Made by a program: the position numbers and the translations under genes
From: Varanus komodoensis
Taxonomy: Eukaryota; Chordata; Lepidosauria; Squamata; Varanidae
Reading direction: 5' to 3'
Length of the DNA: 64,000 bases
Assembly: GCF_004798865.1 (NCBI RefSeq)
Contig: NW_025335425.1
Location: 2,719-66,718, forward strand
Notes under the pieces: generated by a model
What the model was told of the DNA's origin: nothing
The model's input: only the letters and a program-made list of their open reading frames with translations
Database searches by the model: none
Shown: positions 46,701 through 58,696 of the stretch, one piece after another
Layout: each line of letters starts with the position of its first letter
Numbering within the stretch: the stretch's first letter is position 1

Positions 46701-49700
46701 CGCGCGCGCAACAGAGACAGAGAAGTCACATCTACAGGAAGTGGAAGGAAGGCCAGGCTGCAAAAGAGGAATACAGGCATGCAGCAAAGAATGGCAGGGA
46801 TGGCATCAGGATGTCTAAAGTGGAGAATGAGTGGAGGTTAGTGAGAGAAAGATGTCGTGGTTCAGGTAGTCCCTGCAGGTGGAAAATGATGACAGAGGAC
46901 AAGGAGGGTCCAAAATTCACAGTTCTTTCCTTGACTCTGTCTTGTTCCAAAAGAGGAAAAAGGAACTTTCTGCAGAAGAAATGTGAAACAGAAAGAGAAT
47001 GATGGGAGCTCAAGTTTGATAGGTAAAGGGTCAAAGATATGCTATGCACAATGAAGGAGTCAGTCTCCAGGGCCTGATGAGCTTTGTCCATGAATTAGGA
47101 TGGCGTGGCAGAAGAAGACTCAGAACCTCTATCTTACTCTCTTTGAAGCATCATGGAAGATGGGAGAAGTGCCAGATGGCTGCAGGAGGGCCAATCTTGC
47201 CCTCATCTTGAGGAATGGAACAAAGGAGACCTCTTGGAATGACAGACCAGTCTGTCTGAATTCATTCCTTCGGAAAATTCTGGAGCAGATCAAACAGCTG
47301 CTGATCTTCAAGCTCCTTGAAAACAATGCAATGATGCCAACAAAACAATATGGATTTGTCAGGAAGAAAGCTCCAAGCAGGTTCAGTGCAAAATCTATCA
47401 GCTGGATCAACCATTGGCCACAGGAGCATATGGAACATGTATCCATCAAGGGTTCTTCTCAGACCCTGGAAAGGGAAGAAGTGAGGCACTGTGGGGTTGA
47501 GTCTGGTGCCCACTGCTCTTCAACATTTGTATTCATGATGTGAAAAGGACATGCAGGGAATACAGATGACATGAGAGAGAGAGGCTTAGCTAATAACTTC
47601 ATTCACAGAAATAAATTTTGCAGGATCTCAGCAGGAAAAACAGGAAGCATTCAGAGGAGGGCAGCAGGAGTGATTTTGTTTCATTTTGCAAAGGGCTGCA
47701 GTCTCTGGAGCAAAGCTGACCATTTGCTCCATGTAAGAATTCCTTCAATATTAAACACAGAGAAGCTGGCCTCCTTTTCCCTGCAGTGAGAATGCTTCTC
47801 TTTCTACCTTCCTGAAGCAGAATCCAGGAATGAAATCAAAATCTTGTCCATTAAAGGAGTCCACCCCAGTCACATTAAACTGGATCCAGCACTTAGAATA
47901 AGTGGGGTATGAAATGTGTCTTCTCAAATGCTTTTGCTTTCCCTGTTCTTCCAGCTCCACCCTTTCCTGAGAGACCCCCAGTTTCACAATGATTCTCTTG
48001 ATGGGGTGTATTTGGATGAGAATGGAGACCTGGCTGCTGACTTGGACCTTGTGAATTGGGTGAAATTTCCCAACAAGAGTGTTGTAAGAGTGAAAGTTGG
48101 GAGTCTAGAAAGACAGGGGTTGCCTGGCCCCAAGTTCACCATTCACAGAGATCTCATCACATGGCCCAGATGGCAAGATCAGGTGAAGGAAACCATCCCC
48201 TTCATTCCGTTGTTTTAATTTACCATCCCTTCACTAACATTCTTCCTCATGGGGCATGCAGACATTTAATAAATAAATGAATAATCATTAGATGTTACAG
48301 GCATAGTGGATAAAGGCTTTGCATTTCATTTGGAGAGAATGCCCAGCTGCTTCAGCTTCACAGGATGGGATTCAGTTATCCAATCCACTGAACTCCTGTC
48401 AGTCCTCTCCATCCTTTCCAGCTCTGTCTCCCCAGTCTGCAGCTTTCTCCTTTCTGACTCTCCGTTGACAGCTTCATCAGTCCTAACCCTCCTCCCTTGA
48501 TGCTCCATGTCTCTCACGTAGCTCCTGCCCCAGTCCAGGTGCGTGGAGAGCTGCTGCCCAGGATTCTTCAAGGTGGCTCGGGAAGGAAAGCCCATTTGCT
48601 GCTATGACTGCATTCCGTGTGCGGAAGAGACCATCTCAACCCAGGAAGGTGGGTGAGTACAAAGGAAAAGGAAGTGCTTTTTGGAGCTTCTCTTACCTCT
48701 TCTAAAAGAGCTGAGGAAGCACTTCTCTTGATTGCACTATATGGCTTCTCATGTGGGAGGCTGCTGGGGTTGGTTGCTGGGTCCAGAGGATTATGCAGGC
48801 AATGGTGCAGATGGTGCATTATGCAGGCAAATGGTGTTTGGAGTATGGGGGATTCGCAGGTGTACAAAAAGGTTGGGAGGGAGGATATGTGGATTGGAAA
48901 TACAGCAGTGCATGCTGGGCTTCAGCCAATTCTGAAATGGGAAGAGGACAGATGGGCTTTCACTGACTCCAAGATGAGGAGAGTTATTCTATAATATTAA
49001 ATATTTTTCTAACTGTTATGAACAAGACATAAAAGGTTAAAAATAAATACATCTTTATGCACACTGAACATGGAATGCCACGCCCTTAAAAATCATTTAT
49101 GTTTTAGCCTCACAACAATCCTCTGATTTAGACTGGACTGACAATATCAGACAATTTAAATTAAGGGCACCCCTTCCAATATTAAATTAAGGGTACTTCT
49201 TCCAAAGTCCTTTCCAAGTGGATAAACAGAAATGCTTTAAAATCTGGTTCAGAGCCAAACTCCATGCCTCAATTTTGAGCTGTCGGAAAAGCACCATTAT
49301 CCTTCATCTCAAATCAAAGGGCACAATGAAGCAAAAAATTTCCCCTGCAAGATTTTCATGGCAAGGTCAGTTCTATCAACAAAGCATTATCCATTTCAGA
49401 ATCCTTTCAAGATATGCAAACAAAACTGCCTTAAAAGTCCAAGCTGCATCAAATTGGTGTGTTCTTCCCTTGGCAAAGAAAATGACAGAATATAAAAAGA
49501 AATAACAAAGAAAAAAAGAAAAAGAAGAAAGGAAATGGGGTAAACGAGGGAGCGGGGACCTTTTAAATGTGTTTCCTGTTTACCTGATCAGGACATCTTT
49601 CTGTAATCAGAGCTGCAGACTGAGAGTCTTGACACTCACCTCTCATTTAGAGAGGCAAACACTCCTCAGGGCAATTTATGGTATCACCCAAACATGATAA

Positions 49701-52700
49701 GGCAGAAAGCAGCAACATTCACTGCTGGTTCATCAAGTCACCATTTCCTGTAAGTCCAGGTTCAATGCGTCTTGAGTGGCTGAGAACCAGGCTGGAGGAG
49801 TCCTTCATGGAGGGCAGTATCCCTTTCAATTTCTTACCTGAATCTCCAAGGATGGCCGAAAGGTTGGAGCAAGAGTTGGGGTTAGGTTTCAGGTTTGGGG
49901 AATCGGGGTAGAGGTGCAACCTTGCGTCAAATTCACAGGAATGCTTGCTATGGGTTATCGTGATTTCCTTGAACTTGTACAGCCCATGCAGCTGCTCCTT
50001 GCCCTCTGCTAGCGGGCAAGAACAAATCTGCAGCTGCGACTGCTTGGAAATCCAAGGGAAGATGCTGCCATGTGTGTGATCTGGAACTTTTGGAAATCTG
50101 AGTCACCTGCAGAGAAAGCAGAGCTTTATTATTATTATTATTATTATTAAAACATTTTTATGCTGCACCATTCGCCGAAGCCTCAGGGCGGCTCACATCA
50201 CTAAGTTAAAATAATTATAATATAAATTAAAAATATAAATATTAAATTAAAAATACAACAATACAGTATAAAATAAGCCGCCCTGGCCAGATAAAACCAA
50301 TAATGTTAACAGTTAAAATGCCACTTGAATAAAAAGGTCTTCGCCTGGCGCTGAAAAACAAATAACGACGGCGCCAGGCAGACCTCTCTGGGGAGCACGT
50401 TCCATAACTTAGGCGCCAGCGCTGAGAAAGCCCTCCTCCGAGTACCCACCCTCCTAATTTCTTTCACGGAGGGTTCCCGGAGAAGGGCCTCCCCCGCCGA
50501 TCTCAAGGGGTGGCTGGGCATATATGGATGCAAGCGCTCCTTCAGGTAACCAGGACCCAAGCCGTTTAGGGCTTTATAGGTCATAATCAACACCTTGAAT
50601 TGGGCCCGGACTTCAATGGGAAGCCAGTGAAGCTGACGGAGTACTGGAGTCATGTGAACACAACGCCCAGTCCCCGTCAGCAGCCTGGCAGCTCTGTTTT
50701 GAACCAGTTGAAGTATCCGGACCGTCTTCAAGGGTAGCCCCACGTAGAGCGCGTTGCAGAAGTCAAGATGGGAAGTCACCAGCGCGTGTGTGTCACCGTC
50801 GCCAGGCAGTCATACTCCAGATAGGGGTGCAGCTGGTGGATCAGCCAAAGCTGGAGGAAAGCGCTCCTCGCCACTGCTGTCACCTGAGCTTCTAGTGAAA
50901 GCTCCGGGTCGAGGAGCACTCCCAAGCTGCGAACATTGTCCCTAAGAGGGAGTGCAACCCCATTCAGAATAAGGTTCAGTTCACCCTCTCCGAAGCCCAA
51001 ACCACCAACCAACAGGACCTCCGTCTTGTCTGGATTGAGCTTCAGTTTATTGGCCCTCATCCAGCCCATTACCTCGGCCAGGCACCGGTTCAGTACAGCC
51101 ACTGCCTCACCTGCATTGGTGGAAAACGAGAGGTAGAGCTGGGTATCATCAGCATACTGATGGTTCCGCAGCCCACACCTCCTGATGACCTCTCCCAGTG
51201 GTTTCATGTAAATGTTGAACAGCAACGGGGACAAAATGGACCCCTGCGGTACTCCATGGCATAACTGCCATGGTGCAGAGCCATAGTCCCCCAGCACCAC
51301 CTTCTGGAACCGGCCATTGAGATAGGAGCGGAACCACTGCAAAGCAGTGCCTCCGACCCCCAATCCCGCAAGCCTCTCCAGAAGGATACCATGGTCGATG
51401 GTATTGAAAGCTGCTGAGAGGTTCAGGAGAACCAACAGGGACGCACTCCCCCTGTCTTTCTCCCTGCACAGGTCATCGTACAGGGTGACCAAGGCAGATT
51501 CAGTACCGTACCCGGGTCTGAAGCCGGACTGAAATGGGTCCAGATAATCAGTTTCATCCAAGAGTGCTTGGAGTTGTCCCGCCACCACTCACTCTAACAC
51601 TTTGCCCAGAAACGGGATGTTGGCCACTGGTCTATAATTAGTGGCCATCTCTGGATCCAGTGATGCCTTCTTCAGGACCGGTCGGACTACCGCCTCCTTT
51701 AAAGGGGCAGGCACCCGACCCTCCCTCAGAGAAGCATTAATCACTTCCAAAATCCAGGTCCCAATCCCGTGCTTGGAATTATTTATTAACCAAGACGGGC
51801 AAGGGTCCAATAGGCAAGTGGTGGGACGTACTCGTCCAAGCACCTTGTCCACATCATCAGGCCACAATAACTGAAATTCATCCAATAATTTCTGGTCTTC
51901 TGCCTTCCAGAAAAAATAGTTCAAGCGAATGGGCTTGGTCAGTGGGAGGGTGACCTAAAGTTTCAGCTGAAGGCAGCAGAATGAAAGTCTTTCTGTAAAA
52001 GAAAGATGACTAAGCCAAGTAAGAAGGATGGGAGTGGCAGACACATCCCAAACTTTGCTGGATAGGCCAAGAATGGTCCCATGATTGGTAGACACTACCC
52101 TGAACACATGTCAAGATACCTGTCCTGTGTCTGACTGACACACCAACCAAACTTGGCTCTAACTACCTCCTCAAAGAAACCCAAGGTCTGGTAGGGTGGA
52201 TGGAAAAGTGGCTGCCATGTTGTTGGCTGCCATGATAATTCATGTGAGGAAATCCTTTTCCTCTGCAGAATGAAGGGGCCTGATAAGTGTTTCCATGCAC
52301 TGCAAGAAACCACTTTATGCTGTTAACCAAAACAGCATAATGTCATAGTATCTAGTACTAATGATAGTAATAGAAATAAGAACAGCAAAAATGACTGAAA
52401 TGTAAAGAACTTAGCAAAGGATGGCAGTTTCTCTTGCTTTTGACAGATGCAGAGCATTGCCTGAAGTGTCCAGAAGACCAGCATCCAAAAAGGTCACGGG
52501 ACCAGTGCAACCCCAAAGTCATCACCTTCCTGTCCTACAAAGAATCTTTGGGGACATTCCTTGCTAGCTTGGCCCTACTTTTCTCCATTGCCACAGGAAG
52601 CATACTGGGAATCTTCAGGAAATTCCAAAATACCCCAGTAGTCAAGGGAAACAACCGAGACCTCTCCTACATCCTTCTTGTCTCCCTCCTGCTTTGCTTC

Positions 52701-53351
52701 GCATCCTCTTTCCTGTTTATTGGCCAGCCAAGTAGCATCACCTGCCTCCTTCGACAAACAGCCTTCAGTGTCGTCTTCTCAGTGGCCATCTCTTCACTTC
52801 TGGCCAAAACAGTCACTGTGGTGCTGGCCTTTCTGGCGACCAAGCCAGGCAGCAGGGCAAGGAACTGGTTAGGGAGGATCTTGGCCAACTCCATTGTCAT
52901 TTCTTCTTCCAGTATTCAAGTTGTCATCTGCACCATCTGGTTGGGAACCTTTGCCCCATTCCCTGACTCAGACAAGCACTCCCAGTCTGGGCAGATCATC
53001 CTGCAGTGTAACGAAGGCTCTGCAGCCATGTTCTACGCTGCTCTCGGATACATGGGCTTCCTGGCTGCTGTCTGCTTCATGGTGGCCTTCCTGGCCAGGA
53101 AGCTGCCTGGGGCCTTCAACGAGGCCAAGCTGATCACCTTCAGCATGCTGGTCTTCTGCAGCGTCTGGGTGTCCTTCGTGCCCACCTACCTGAGTACCAG
53201 GGGAAAGTACATGGTGGCCTTGCAGGTCTTCTCCATCTTGGCCTCCAGCGCTGGGCTGCTGGGCTGCATCTTTCTCCCCAAGTGCTACATCATTCTATGG
53301 AGGCCTGACCTGAATACCAAGGAGTATCTCATGATGCAAAGCAAAGCATAA
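42792..53351 (+). CDS. V2R-E: intact vomeronasal type-2 receptor
   Basis: This is the second complete V2R, a class C GPCR of vomeronasal neurons. Exons are 42792-43030, 43561-43852, 44440-45255, 47955-48182, 48522-48648 and 52447-53351, all with GT/AG borders and phases 2,0,0,0,1. They sum to 2607 nt, giving 868 residues without interruption. A signal peptide ([16 protein letters not shown]) begins at the second methionine, about residue 10. The ligand domain runs to about residue 525, the NCD3G cysteines lie at about 530-590, and the 7TM domain ends in [16 protein letters not shown]. An in-frame extension upstream of 42792 exists, but that ATG matches the start in D and F. The protein is closest to B, with exon 6 nearly colinear. 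Intron 3 contains a CR1 and intron 5 a fairly young L2. No V2R number is assigned. Confidence 0.95.
43561..43852 (+). CDS. V2R-E exon 2
   Basis: This 292-nt exon after a TTCTTTCAG acceptor encodes [19 protein letters not shown] and LGIYKIPQ. It is open throughout. Confidence 0.95.
44440..45255 (+). CDS. V2R-E exon 3
   Basis: This 816-nt open exon encodes [15 protein letters not shown] through LHPWQ, the main part of the ligand-binding domain. It has the same length as exon 3 of B. Confidence 0.96.
45980..47560 (+). mobile_element. CR1 LINE in intron 3 of V2R-E
   Basis: The plus strand first shows an ORF1-like [19 protein letters not shown] coiled-coil region. Later it shows the reverse-transcriptase start: [35 protein letters not shown] and QYGFVRKK. 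It is strongly decayed with many stops and carries an AG/CG microsatellite at 46649-46709. Homologous remains lie at the same intron position in V2R-F (61420-62310). Confidence 0.75.
46649..46709. repeat. (AG)n-(CG)n composite microsatellite
   Basis: About 24 AG units run directly into about six CG units. The alternating CG block is unusual in CpG-poor vertebrate DNA. Confidence 0.95.
47955..48182 (+). CDS. V2R-E exon 4
   Basis: This 228-nt exon encodes [20 protein letters not shown] to WPRWQDQ. It is open, with donor CAG|GTGAAG. Confidence 0.95.
48522..48648 (+). CDS. V2R-E exon 5
   Basis: This 127-nt cysteine-rich exon ([27 protein letters not shown]) has acceptor CACGTAG and donor GAAG|GTGGGT. 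Confidence 0.94.
48649..50127. other. Intron 5 of V2R-E, left part
   Basis: The first 330 bases align with the start of intron 5 of A and B (GGTTGGTTGCTGGGTCCAGAGG; GCATGCTGGGCTTCAGC). The rest to 50127 is AT-rich unique DNA; I recognise nothing in 49000-50100. Confidence 0.45.
50128..51955 (-). mobile_element. L2 LINE, about 1.8 kb, fairly young, in intron 5 of V2R-E
   Basis: The minus strand encodes L2 ORF2 from [14 protein letters not shown] through [55 protein letters not shown] ([12 protein letters not shown]) and the C-terminal [18 protein letters not shown]. Only one stop (about 51589) and one frameshift (about 50778) interrupt about 550 codons. The 3' end at the left has an (ATT)n tail near 50130-50150. 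The 5' end is truncated; the endonuclease is missing. Confidence 0.92.
52447..53351 (+). CDS. V2R-E exon 6, 7TM domain
   Basis: This 905-nt exon carries [14 protein letters not shown], seven helices and the tail ending MMQSKA before TAA. It has the same length as exon 6 of B. Confidence 0.97.
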
Positions 53352-54559
53352 TTTGTGTTTGTATTTTTCTTCTACAGCTCAAGGTTCAGACATTTGTGAA
53401 ACTTCCCTGAAATTCATTCTGTATATATGGATTGTATAGAAATGGAACAAATGAAGAAAGGAAGAAAACTCTTTAGTATTTTTTAATACTTGGGGAAATA
53501 AAGCTTTATTGCCTACATGAGGAAGAAGCAAGCAAGATGTTTTCCCATTTTAATCTCATTAGCTAAACTTGGTGCTTTCTTTTTTATTGTTAATCTAGTA
53601 ATGGTTTCTGTTTTCAGTCCTTTGATATTTTCATGCTATATTTTGAGTGCCTCCAGATAAATCCCTGTTAGCCGGAAGTTGAGGGGGGAACAGGATTGTA
53701 GCTTCTCAGTTTTTTAATACATTTTTCCTACACAGGGAGAAATGTTGTCATGAGCAATGTGGGGACCTAAAATCTCCTTTTCCAAATCTTGTTGGAACTT
53801 ACTTCTGGGTAACAATCTAAACCCAGTTTCCAATCAACTGTGCTTACATTCATAATTATGTTGTGAAGATGAAACAGGCACAAGGAGCATCAAGAATGCA
53901 TTTTTTCAAAATTGTCAGGAACTGAATTTAAGAAATTGTCCATCCACTCAGCCTAAGAAGTTTCCAATACCCTGATCCACACTCCATGTGAATGGTGGAG
54001 ATTTGCAGGGTCCTTGTACTTCAAAGCCTCCTTTCCTTGGAAGTAAACACCTTCAAAAGGCAGCTTCATGTTAACTAAAGTAAAGGCACCCACACTCATA
54101 TCCCACCAAACTGTTCATGAAGGGGTCTCTGGGCTCTTAGTGCCAGTCACCTCCAGCTCAGCCTGCCTTTCTCCTTGCTCCTTCCTTGCAGTATGGGAGG
54201 GAAAGGGGGATGGAAGGGGATGGGGGAAGCAGTACAATTTCTTTGAAAAAGTTGGGATACATCATTTACACTGAAATGTGTACTGATGAGAAGTAATGCA
54301 GCCATTTCAGATAGATAGATAGATAATTCAGTTTTGCTTTATATGGGGCAATAATAGAGTTCCCTTTTTGTGGTAACTTTCTCTTTTCCAGTTCCATGGT
54401 GGTGGGCAGTGTTCTTAGTGAGCAACCAACAAAAGAAGTGGAGGGAAGACATGACCCTGTACCCTTTTAGAGAGGTACTTCCAACAACTTAAGGATGATC
54501 AGAAGCTCTCTGTACTGCGAAATTCCATGAAATACAATTGATGGATGGTAGTCCCAGCC
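53352..54559. other. 3' flank of V2R-E
   Basis: No gene. Parts align with the 3' flanks of A and B, notably GGGAGAAATGTTGTCATGAGCAATGT near 53740. A short GATA run lies near 54310. The remainder is unique. Confidence 0.45.
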
Positions 54560-54880
54560 AAGTATTAAAGCCATATACATTGGAGGCCAAAGTCAAGATC
54601 ATCCACACCATGTTGTTCCTGAATGCTATGTATGCTATGAAAGTTGGACAGTGATGAAATCAGACAAGAATAAAATTCCTGCATTTGATATGTATTGCTG
54701 GTGGAGAGCTTTGCAAATATGCTGGGCCATCTGAAAGATAAGCAAGTACATCCCAGACCAGATCTGCTTCCCTGGAAGCAAACAATAAAAAACAGAAGCT
54801 TCAGGCACATCATAAGAAAGTAAGACTCACTAGGAAGACAGTAGTGTTAGGGCAAGTTTTTGGAGCAGGAACAGGAGGAG
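54560..54880 (+). mobile_element. Degenerate BovB/RTE-like LINE fragment
   Basis: Readings such as KVKIIHTMLFLNAMY and, in another frame, CYESWTVMKSDKNKIPAFDMYCWWRALQI follow the BovB ORF2 end (compare KVRIVKAMVFPVAMYGCESWTI at 63590-63645). It is heavily decayed. Confidence 0.6.
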
Positions 54881-56399
54881 GAGGACGACAATGACAATGA
54901 CTAAATATGAGATGTGTATTTGCATAAAAGAATCTAGCAAAAGAATCTACCCTAGCTGAGCAGAGCTTTGAGGGACCAAATATTGCAGAGCTCTCATGCA
55001 CAGGGATGCCCACATTAACTTGGTGAGGGGGGTTGAGAGTGAGAGAGAAACCAAGAGCAATGCCAGCAGGAATCCAGACCCTCTCACAAGGCTGGTCCCC
55101 AGCATGGTCACCCAAGGTGCAATGGCCAAAACAAAGGCCCCGGACCAAGATGCACCCAGCCTCTTCAGGAAGAAGCAACACATGAAAGAAGAGAATGGTT
55201 CTATGTAAGTCTGAGGGGGGCAGAGAAACGTCTGAAGGGCAGCTACTGGACAGCAGTTGTAGTTGAGGGCAGCCTTGGTGAAAAGAAAGGTTGAAGACAG
55301 AAGAAGGAGAAGACCAAAGAGGAGATGGAGATAAAGTGAAGCCATCTCCTTTAAATTAAAGGAACTGGGCTGTCTTGGGTACAGCAATTGGATGGCTTTC
55401 ATCCATACTGTTGAGGTTACTTGATGGCACAGAAGAAAAACCATCACAGGGTCATCATTAGCTGGTGATGTTCTGACAGTAGGGTTGGGGTGAACTCTTG
55501 GAATCCACCCCTCCAGTTCCATGGACTTCCTCTTCTGCTCCTCCTGGTGCTTCAACGAAACCAAGTGAAGCAGAAGTCTGCAAGTGCTTTGGGATGCCTG
55601 GCTGCAGAACCAGCAACTTGGCAGTGCAGGGCATAGGAAATGCAGAGGCAGTGATCAGGTATGACAAGTGCCATTCCAGTGTCCAGCCTTCTTCCCCATG
55701 CACAGCTGGCAGACACAATGGGCATGGCACTGCTTACTCAGTATGCAGAGCTCAATGGGACTGTTAGCTTATTACTCTCAGCTGCAGCCAAGGTGCTCTA
55801 GGCTCCCATTTTAGAGCTGAGATAAATAGTCTGGGTTGGTATATATTAGTGCATTTGACTGAAGGACAGATGGCAGGGGGAGGAGGGGGAAAAGGAAGCT
55901 CAGTTTGATTGAAGCCATTCTCAGAGTAAATCCTGTGACCCTGGATCCTGGGATGGGAAGTGGCAACTACAGGTGCTGCAACATGTCAACCCATGCAGGT
56001 CACTCAGAAGTGAGCTCTCCTGAGAAGAGCCAAGAGGAACTGTGAGGCAAAGAGCTGAACCCAAACATGGAGAAGATATCTCAGCAGCAGGTGGTGAAAA
56101 GGAATTCTGCCAGGCAACAGACATCTGAAGCCCCCTCTCTTCACCACCCTCCCATCCACACATGGAGCTCCTCAGCTCTGCCTTCCTTGGCTGGCCCTGT
56201 GTATGTAGCAGAAAGCATTCCAGAGAAAGCCACTGTGGTGGTCCCGGATGCCAGTTTGCTACCCAGCCACCTGCAGTTCTCTTCCAGGACCTTGTGAATA
56301 TATTTTCTGCATATCCCTGGTACCACCACAAACCAGAAGCATTGGCTCCAGCCCAGCTTTATCCACACAACATCTCGATGGGACAGGAGATTTGCAATC
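54881..56399. other. Intergenic between V2R-E and V2R-F
   Basis: I recognise no gene. The minus strand has an open frame of 205 codons at 54947-55564 with leucine-rich hydrophobic stretches. It shows no family motif, splice context or conserved neighbour copy, so I treat it as chance. Confidence 0.35.
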
Positions 56400-56599
56400 T
56401 TCACAACCTGCAGGCCATTTCCATGCAGCCAGGATGACCATCTGCTCTCCTAGTTTTTACTGAAGAAAGCTCTGATTAAATTTCTCCTTAGAGCACATCA
56501 CCAAATGACCACCACCACCAGACTGTGTCCTTCTCCCAAATATTTTCCATGAATGAAGAGAGCAGGGCAGTTGGCTTGCTTCTCCACTCCCCTTTTTCC

Positions 56600-56750
56600 T
56601 GACATGAAGAACCCTGTGAGGTTGGCTAGGCTAAGAGTGACTGGCTGGCCCAAAGTTCCAAGGGGGCTTCATGGATGTGTTGGGGCAAGAAACTGGATCT
56701 CCCTGGTCCCAGTTCAATTTTAATCCCTGTGCCACATAGGATCCAAGGGA
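56600..56750 (-). mobile_element. MIR-like SINE upstream of V2R-F
   Basis: CCCTGTGAGGTTGGCTAGGC, GAGTGACTGGCTGGCCCAAAG and GAAACTGGATCTCCCTGGTC run in the order of a reversed MIR core. Copies sit at matching places before D and E. Confidence 0.55.
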
Positions 56751-57044
56751 TGGACCCTCTCCACCAACCTTCTGCTTAATCTTCTCTGTCCAGGAAGCTT
56801 CAGTCTATGCTTTTAGCTACGCATATTCTGAACTTGGCTTTATCTCCTTAATCCAATAGCTGGACCCACACAGTTGCAGCACACACCGGCCATGGGGGTA
56901 CAGGATGCCATCCTTGGACAATGGGCACTGAAGGCAGAGAAGAAGAAAGGATTTTGGGAGAATTGGAGGGGAGGTGGGAAAGAGGCAAGAATGCCTCCCA
57001 GCCTTTCACAGCTAACTAGGTTTGACTGATGGGGGCAATTCCTG

Positions 57045-57348
57045 CATCAATGACTTTCTCTCTTTCTGACCTTCTGAGCTGGCTCCACTGGAGCAACACT
57101 TTGGCAGAATCACAGCCTGCCCTACCCTGGATCTCAAACTGGTTGACACTTACTCTGTCTCCTGAAAATACCAGATATATGACTTGGAGATGCCCTCAGT
57201 GGAACATCCTGGGGACCCAGCAAGATCAGCAGAAAAGGGACATCACTAAATTGGGAGCAAAAGTTTGCTCTGGCCCAAATTCGCTCCCTAAAGAGGAGAT
57301 TCCCAAAGATAACAGAGGCAATGCTGAAGAGAGATCAGCAGCTGCATG
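57045..57348 (+). repeat. First copy of the V2R upstream block
   Basis: About 300 bp beginning ATGACTTTCTCTCTTTCTGACC and ending GCAGCTGCATG matches 57875-58175 and 31256-31555. It stops abruptly at 57348, where CR1 sequence begins. Confidence 0.75.
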
Positions 57349-57835
57349 ACTGAACCCTGTGGCAGCCCACAAGTTACCGCCCTCCAATTTTAGAAGGTGC
57401 CATTGATGAACTCTCTTTGTGTTGAATTTAGCAGTCAATTTTGCATCCTCCTCATAGTTTTTTTTCCATCTAGTACTGTTTTTGCTCATTTGCTGATCCC
57501 AATGTTGTGTGGCACTATGTCAAACGCTTTGCTAACATGTAGGTAGATTGTGTCCACAGTGTTTCCTTTGTCCAACTGGGAGGTTACCCAGTCAAAAAAA
57601 GAGATTAAATTAGCCTGACAGGATTTGTTTTTGATAAATCCATGCTGGCTTGTATTAATCACTGCATTTTCTTCCAGATGCTTGCAGGTGGTTTTTTAAA
57701 TAATTTGCTCCAGAATTTCTCCAGGGATTAATGTCAGACTAACTGGTCTATAGGTCTCAGATTCATCCTTTTTCCCTTTTTGAAAATAGGGTCAACATTA
57801 GCACTTCTCCGGTCATCTGACATCCATTAATGACT
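57349..57835 (-). mobile_element. CR1 LINE fragment upstream of V2R-F
   Basis: This is the same CR1 insertion as at 30655-31215 before V2R-D, by sequence and by its identical right junction. Its left end (ACTGAACCCTGTGGCAGCCC) begins inside the element, joined directly to the truncated upstream block. Confidence 0.8.
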
Positions 57836-57849
57836 TTCTAATTCATATC

Positions 57850-58696
57850 ATCCATGAATGAAAGTCTGTGAATGCCTTTCCCTCTTTCTGACCTTCTGAG
57901 CTTGCCCCATCAGAGCAACATTTTGGTGGAATCACATCCTGCCCTACCCTGGATCTCAAGCTGATTTGCAGGGGAAACATTCTCTGTGTGTGGTGATGGC
58001 AGATGTATGATTTGGAGTTGCTCTAGCAGAACTTCTGGGGGACTTCAGTGAGCTCACAAAAAAACAGAGTAGGAAAATTGGGAGCGAAAGTTTGCTGTGA
58101 ACCAAATTCCCTTCCTAAAGAGGAGATTTCCCCTCATAGCAGAGGCAATGCTGGAGAGAGACCAGCAGCTGCATGGTTGGCCAGGCCACCCTTTGAGGCT
58201 CATTGCATAGTGCAGCTGCAGATTACTCCCTCGAGCCCAGTTCCTGTGGAGGAGCAGCATCTGTTAGCACCCAGGAGTAGGTTTCTCTTCAGGTGTGTCT
58301 GTGTGCATCCTAAAGAGCAAACCATCCATGAAGGCACAGAAGGCACCTTATAGTTATGGAAATCATAAGGCTTTCTTGGTAGTCTTCCTCAAATTCAAGG
58401 GGTCCCCTCATAAATGAGCATCACTGAGTCCAGCATTGTAAACAACTGATTCAGGAGGCACATGAAGTGTTTCTTTGCATCCAGGCACAAACGGGAAGGT
58501 GCATAAATGCCACTGAGAGCTTGGGAGGTGTTTAGACGAGGAGAAGAAGTCTTGGCGAATGTGATTTCTTTCTGTCCTCCTCTGAGGAATCCTGGTCAAT
58601 AGGCTCCATCTCTGGTTGGAAAGCCAGTGAACCCTTACTCTGGAAGGGGTATTGGCTCCTTCTTCCCATCAGTCCACCACTTCATTAGGAAGAAAG
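57850..58696 (+). promoter_or_regulatory. Conserved upstream region of V2R-F
   Basis: It aligns along its length with 31250-32052 before V2R-D. It contains the 14-mer TTGCATCCAGGCAC at 58475-58488 and a TATA-like CATAAA at 58502-58507, 190 bp before the ATG. The arrangement is the same as in D. Function is inferred. Confidence 0.4.

Noticed and set aside
46622-47002. Arg-Glu repeat protein frame
   Set aside because: Product of the AG microsatellite read in one frame.
54947-55564. 205-codon minus-strand open frame with hydrophobic stretches
   Set aside because: No recognised domain, no paralogous copy at the other V2R loci, and no splice or promoter context. The leucine-rich composition explains the apparent membrane segments.
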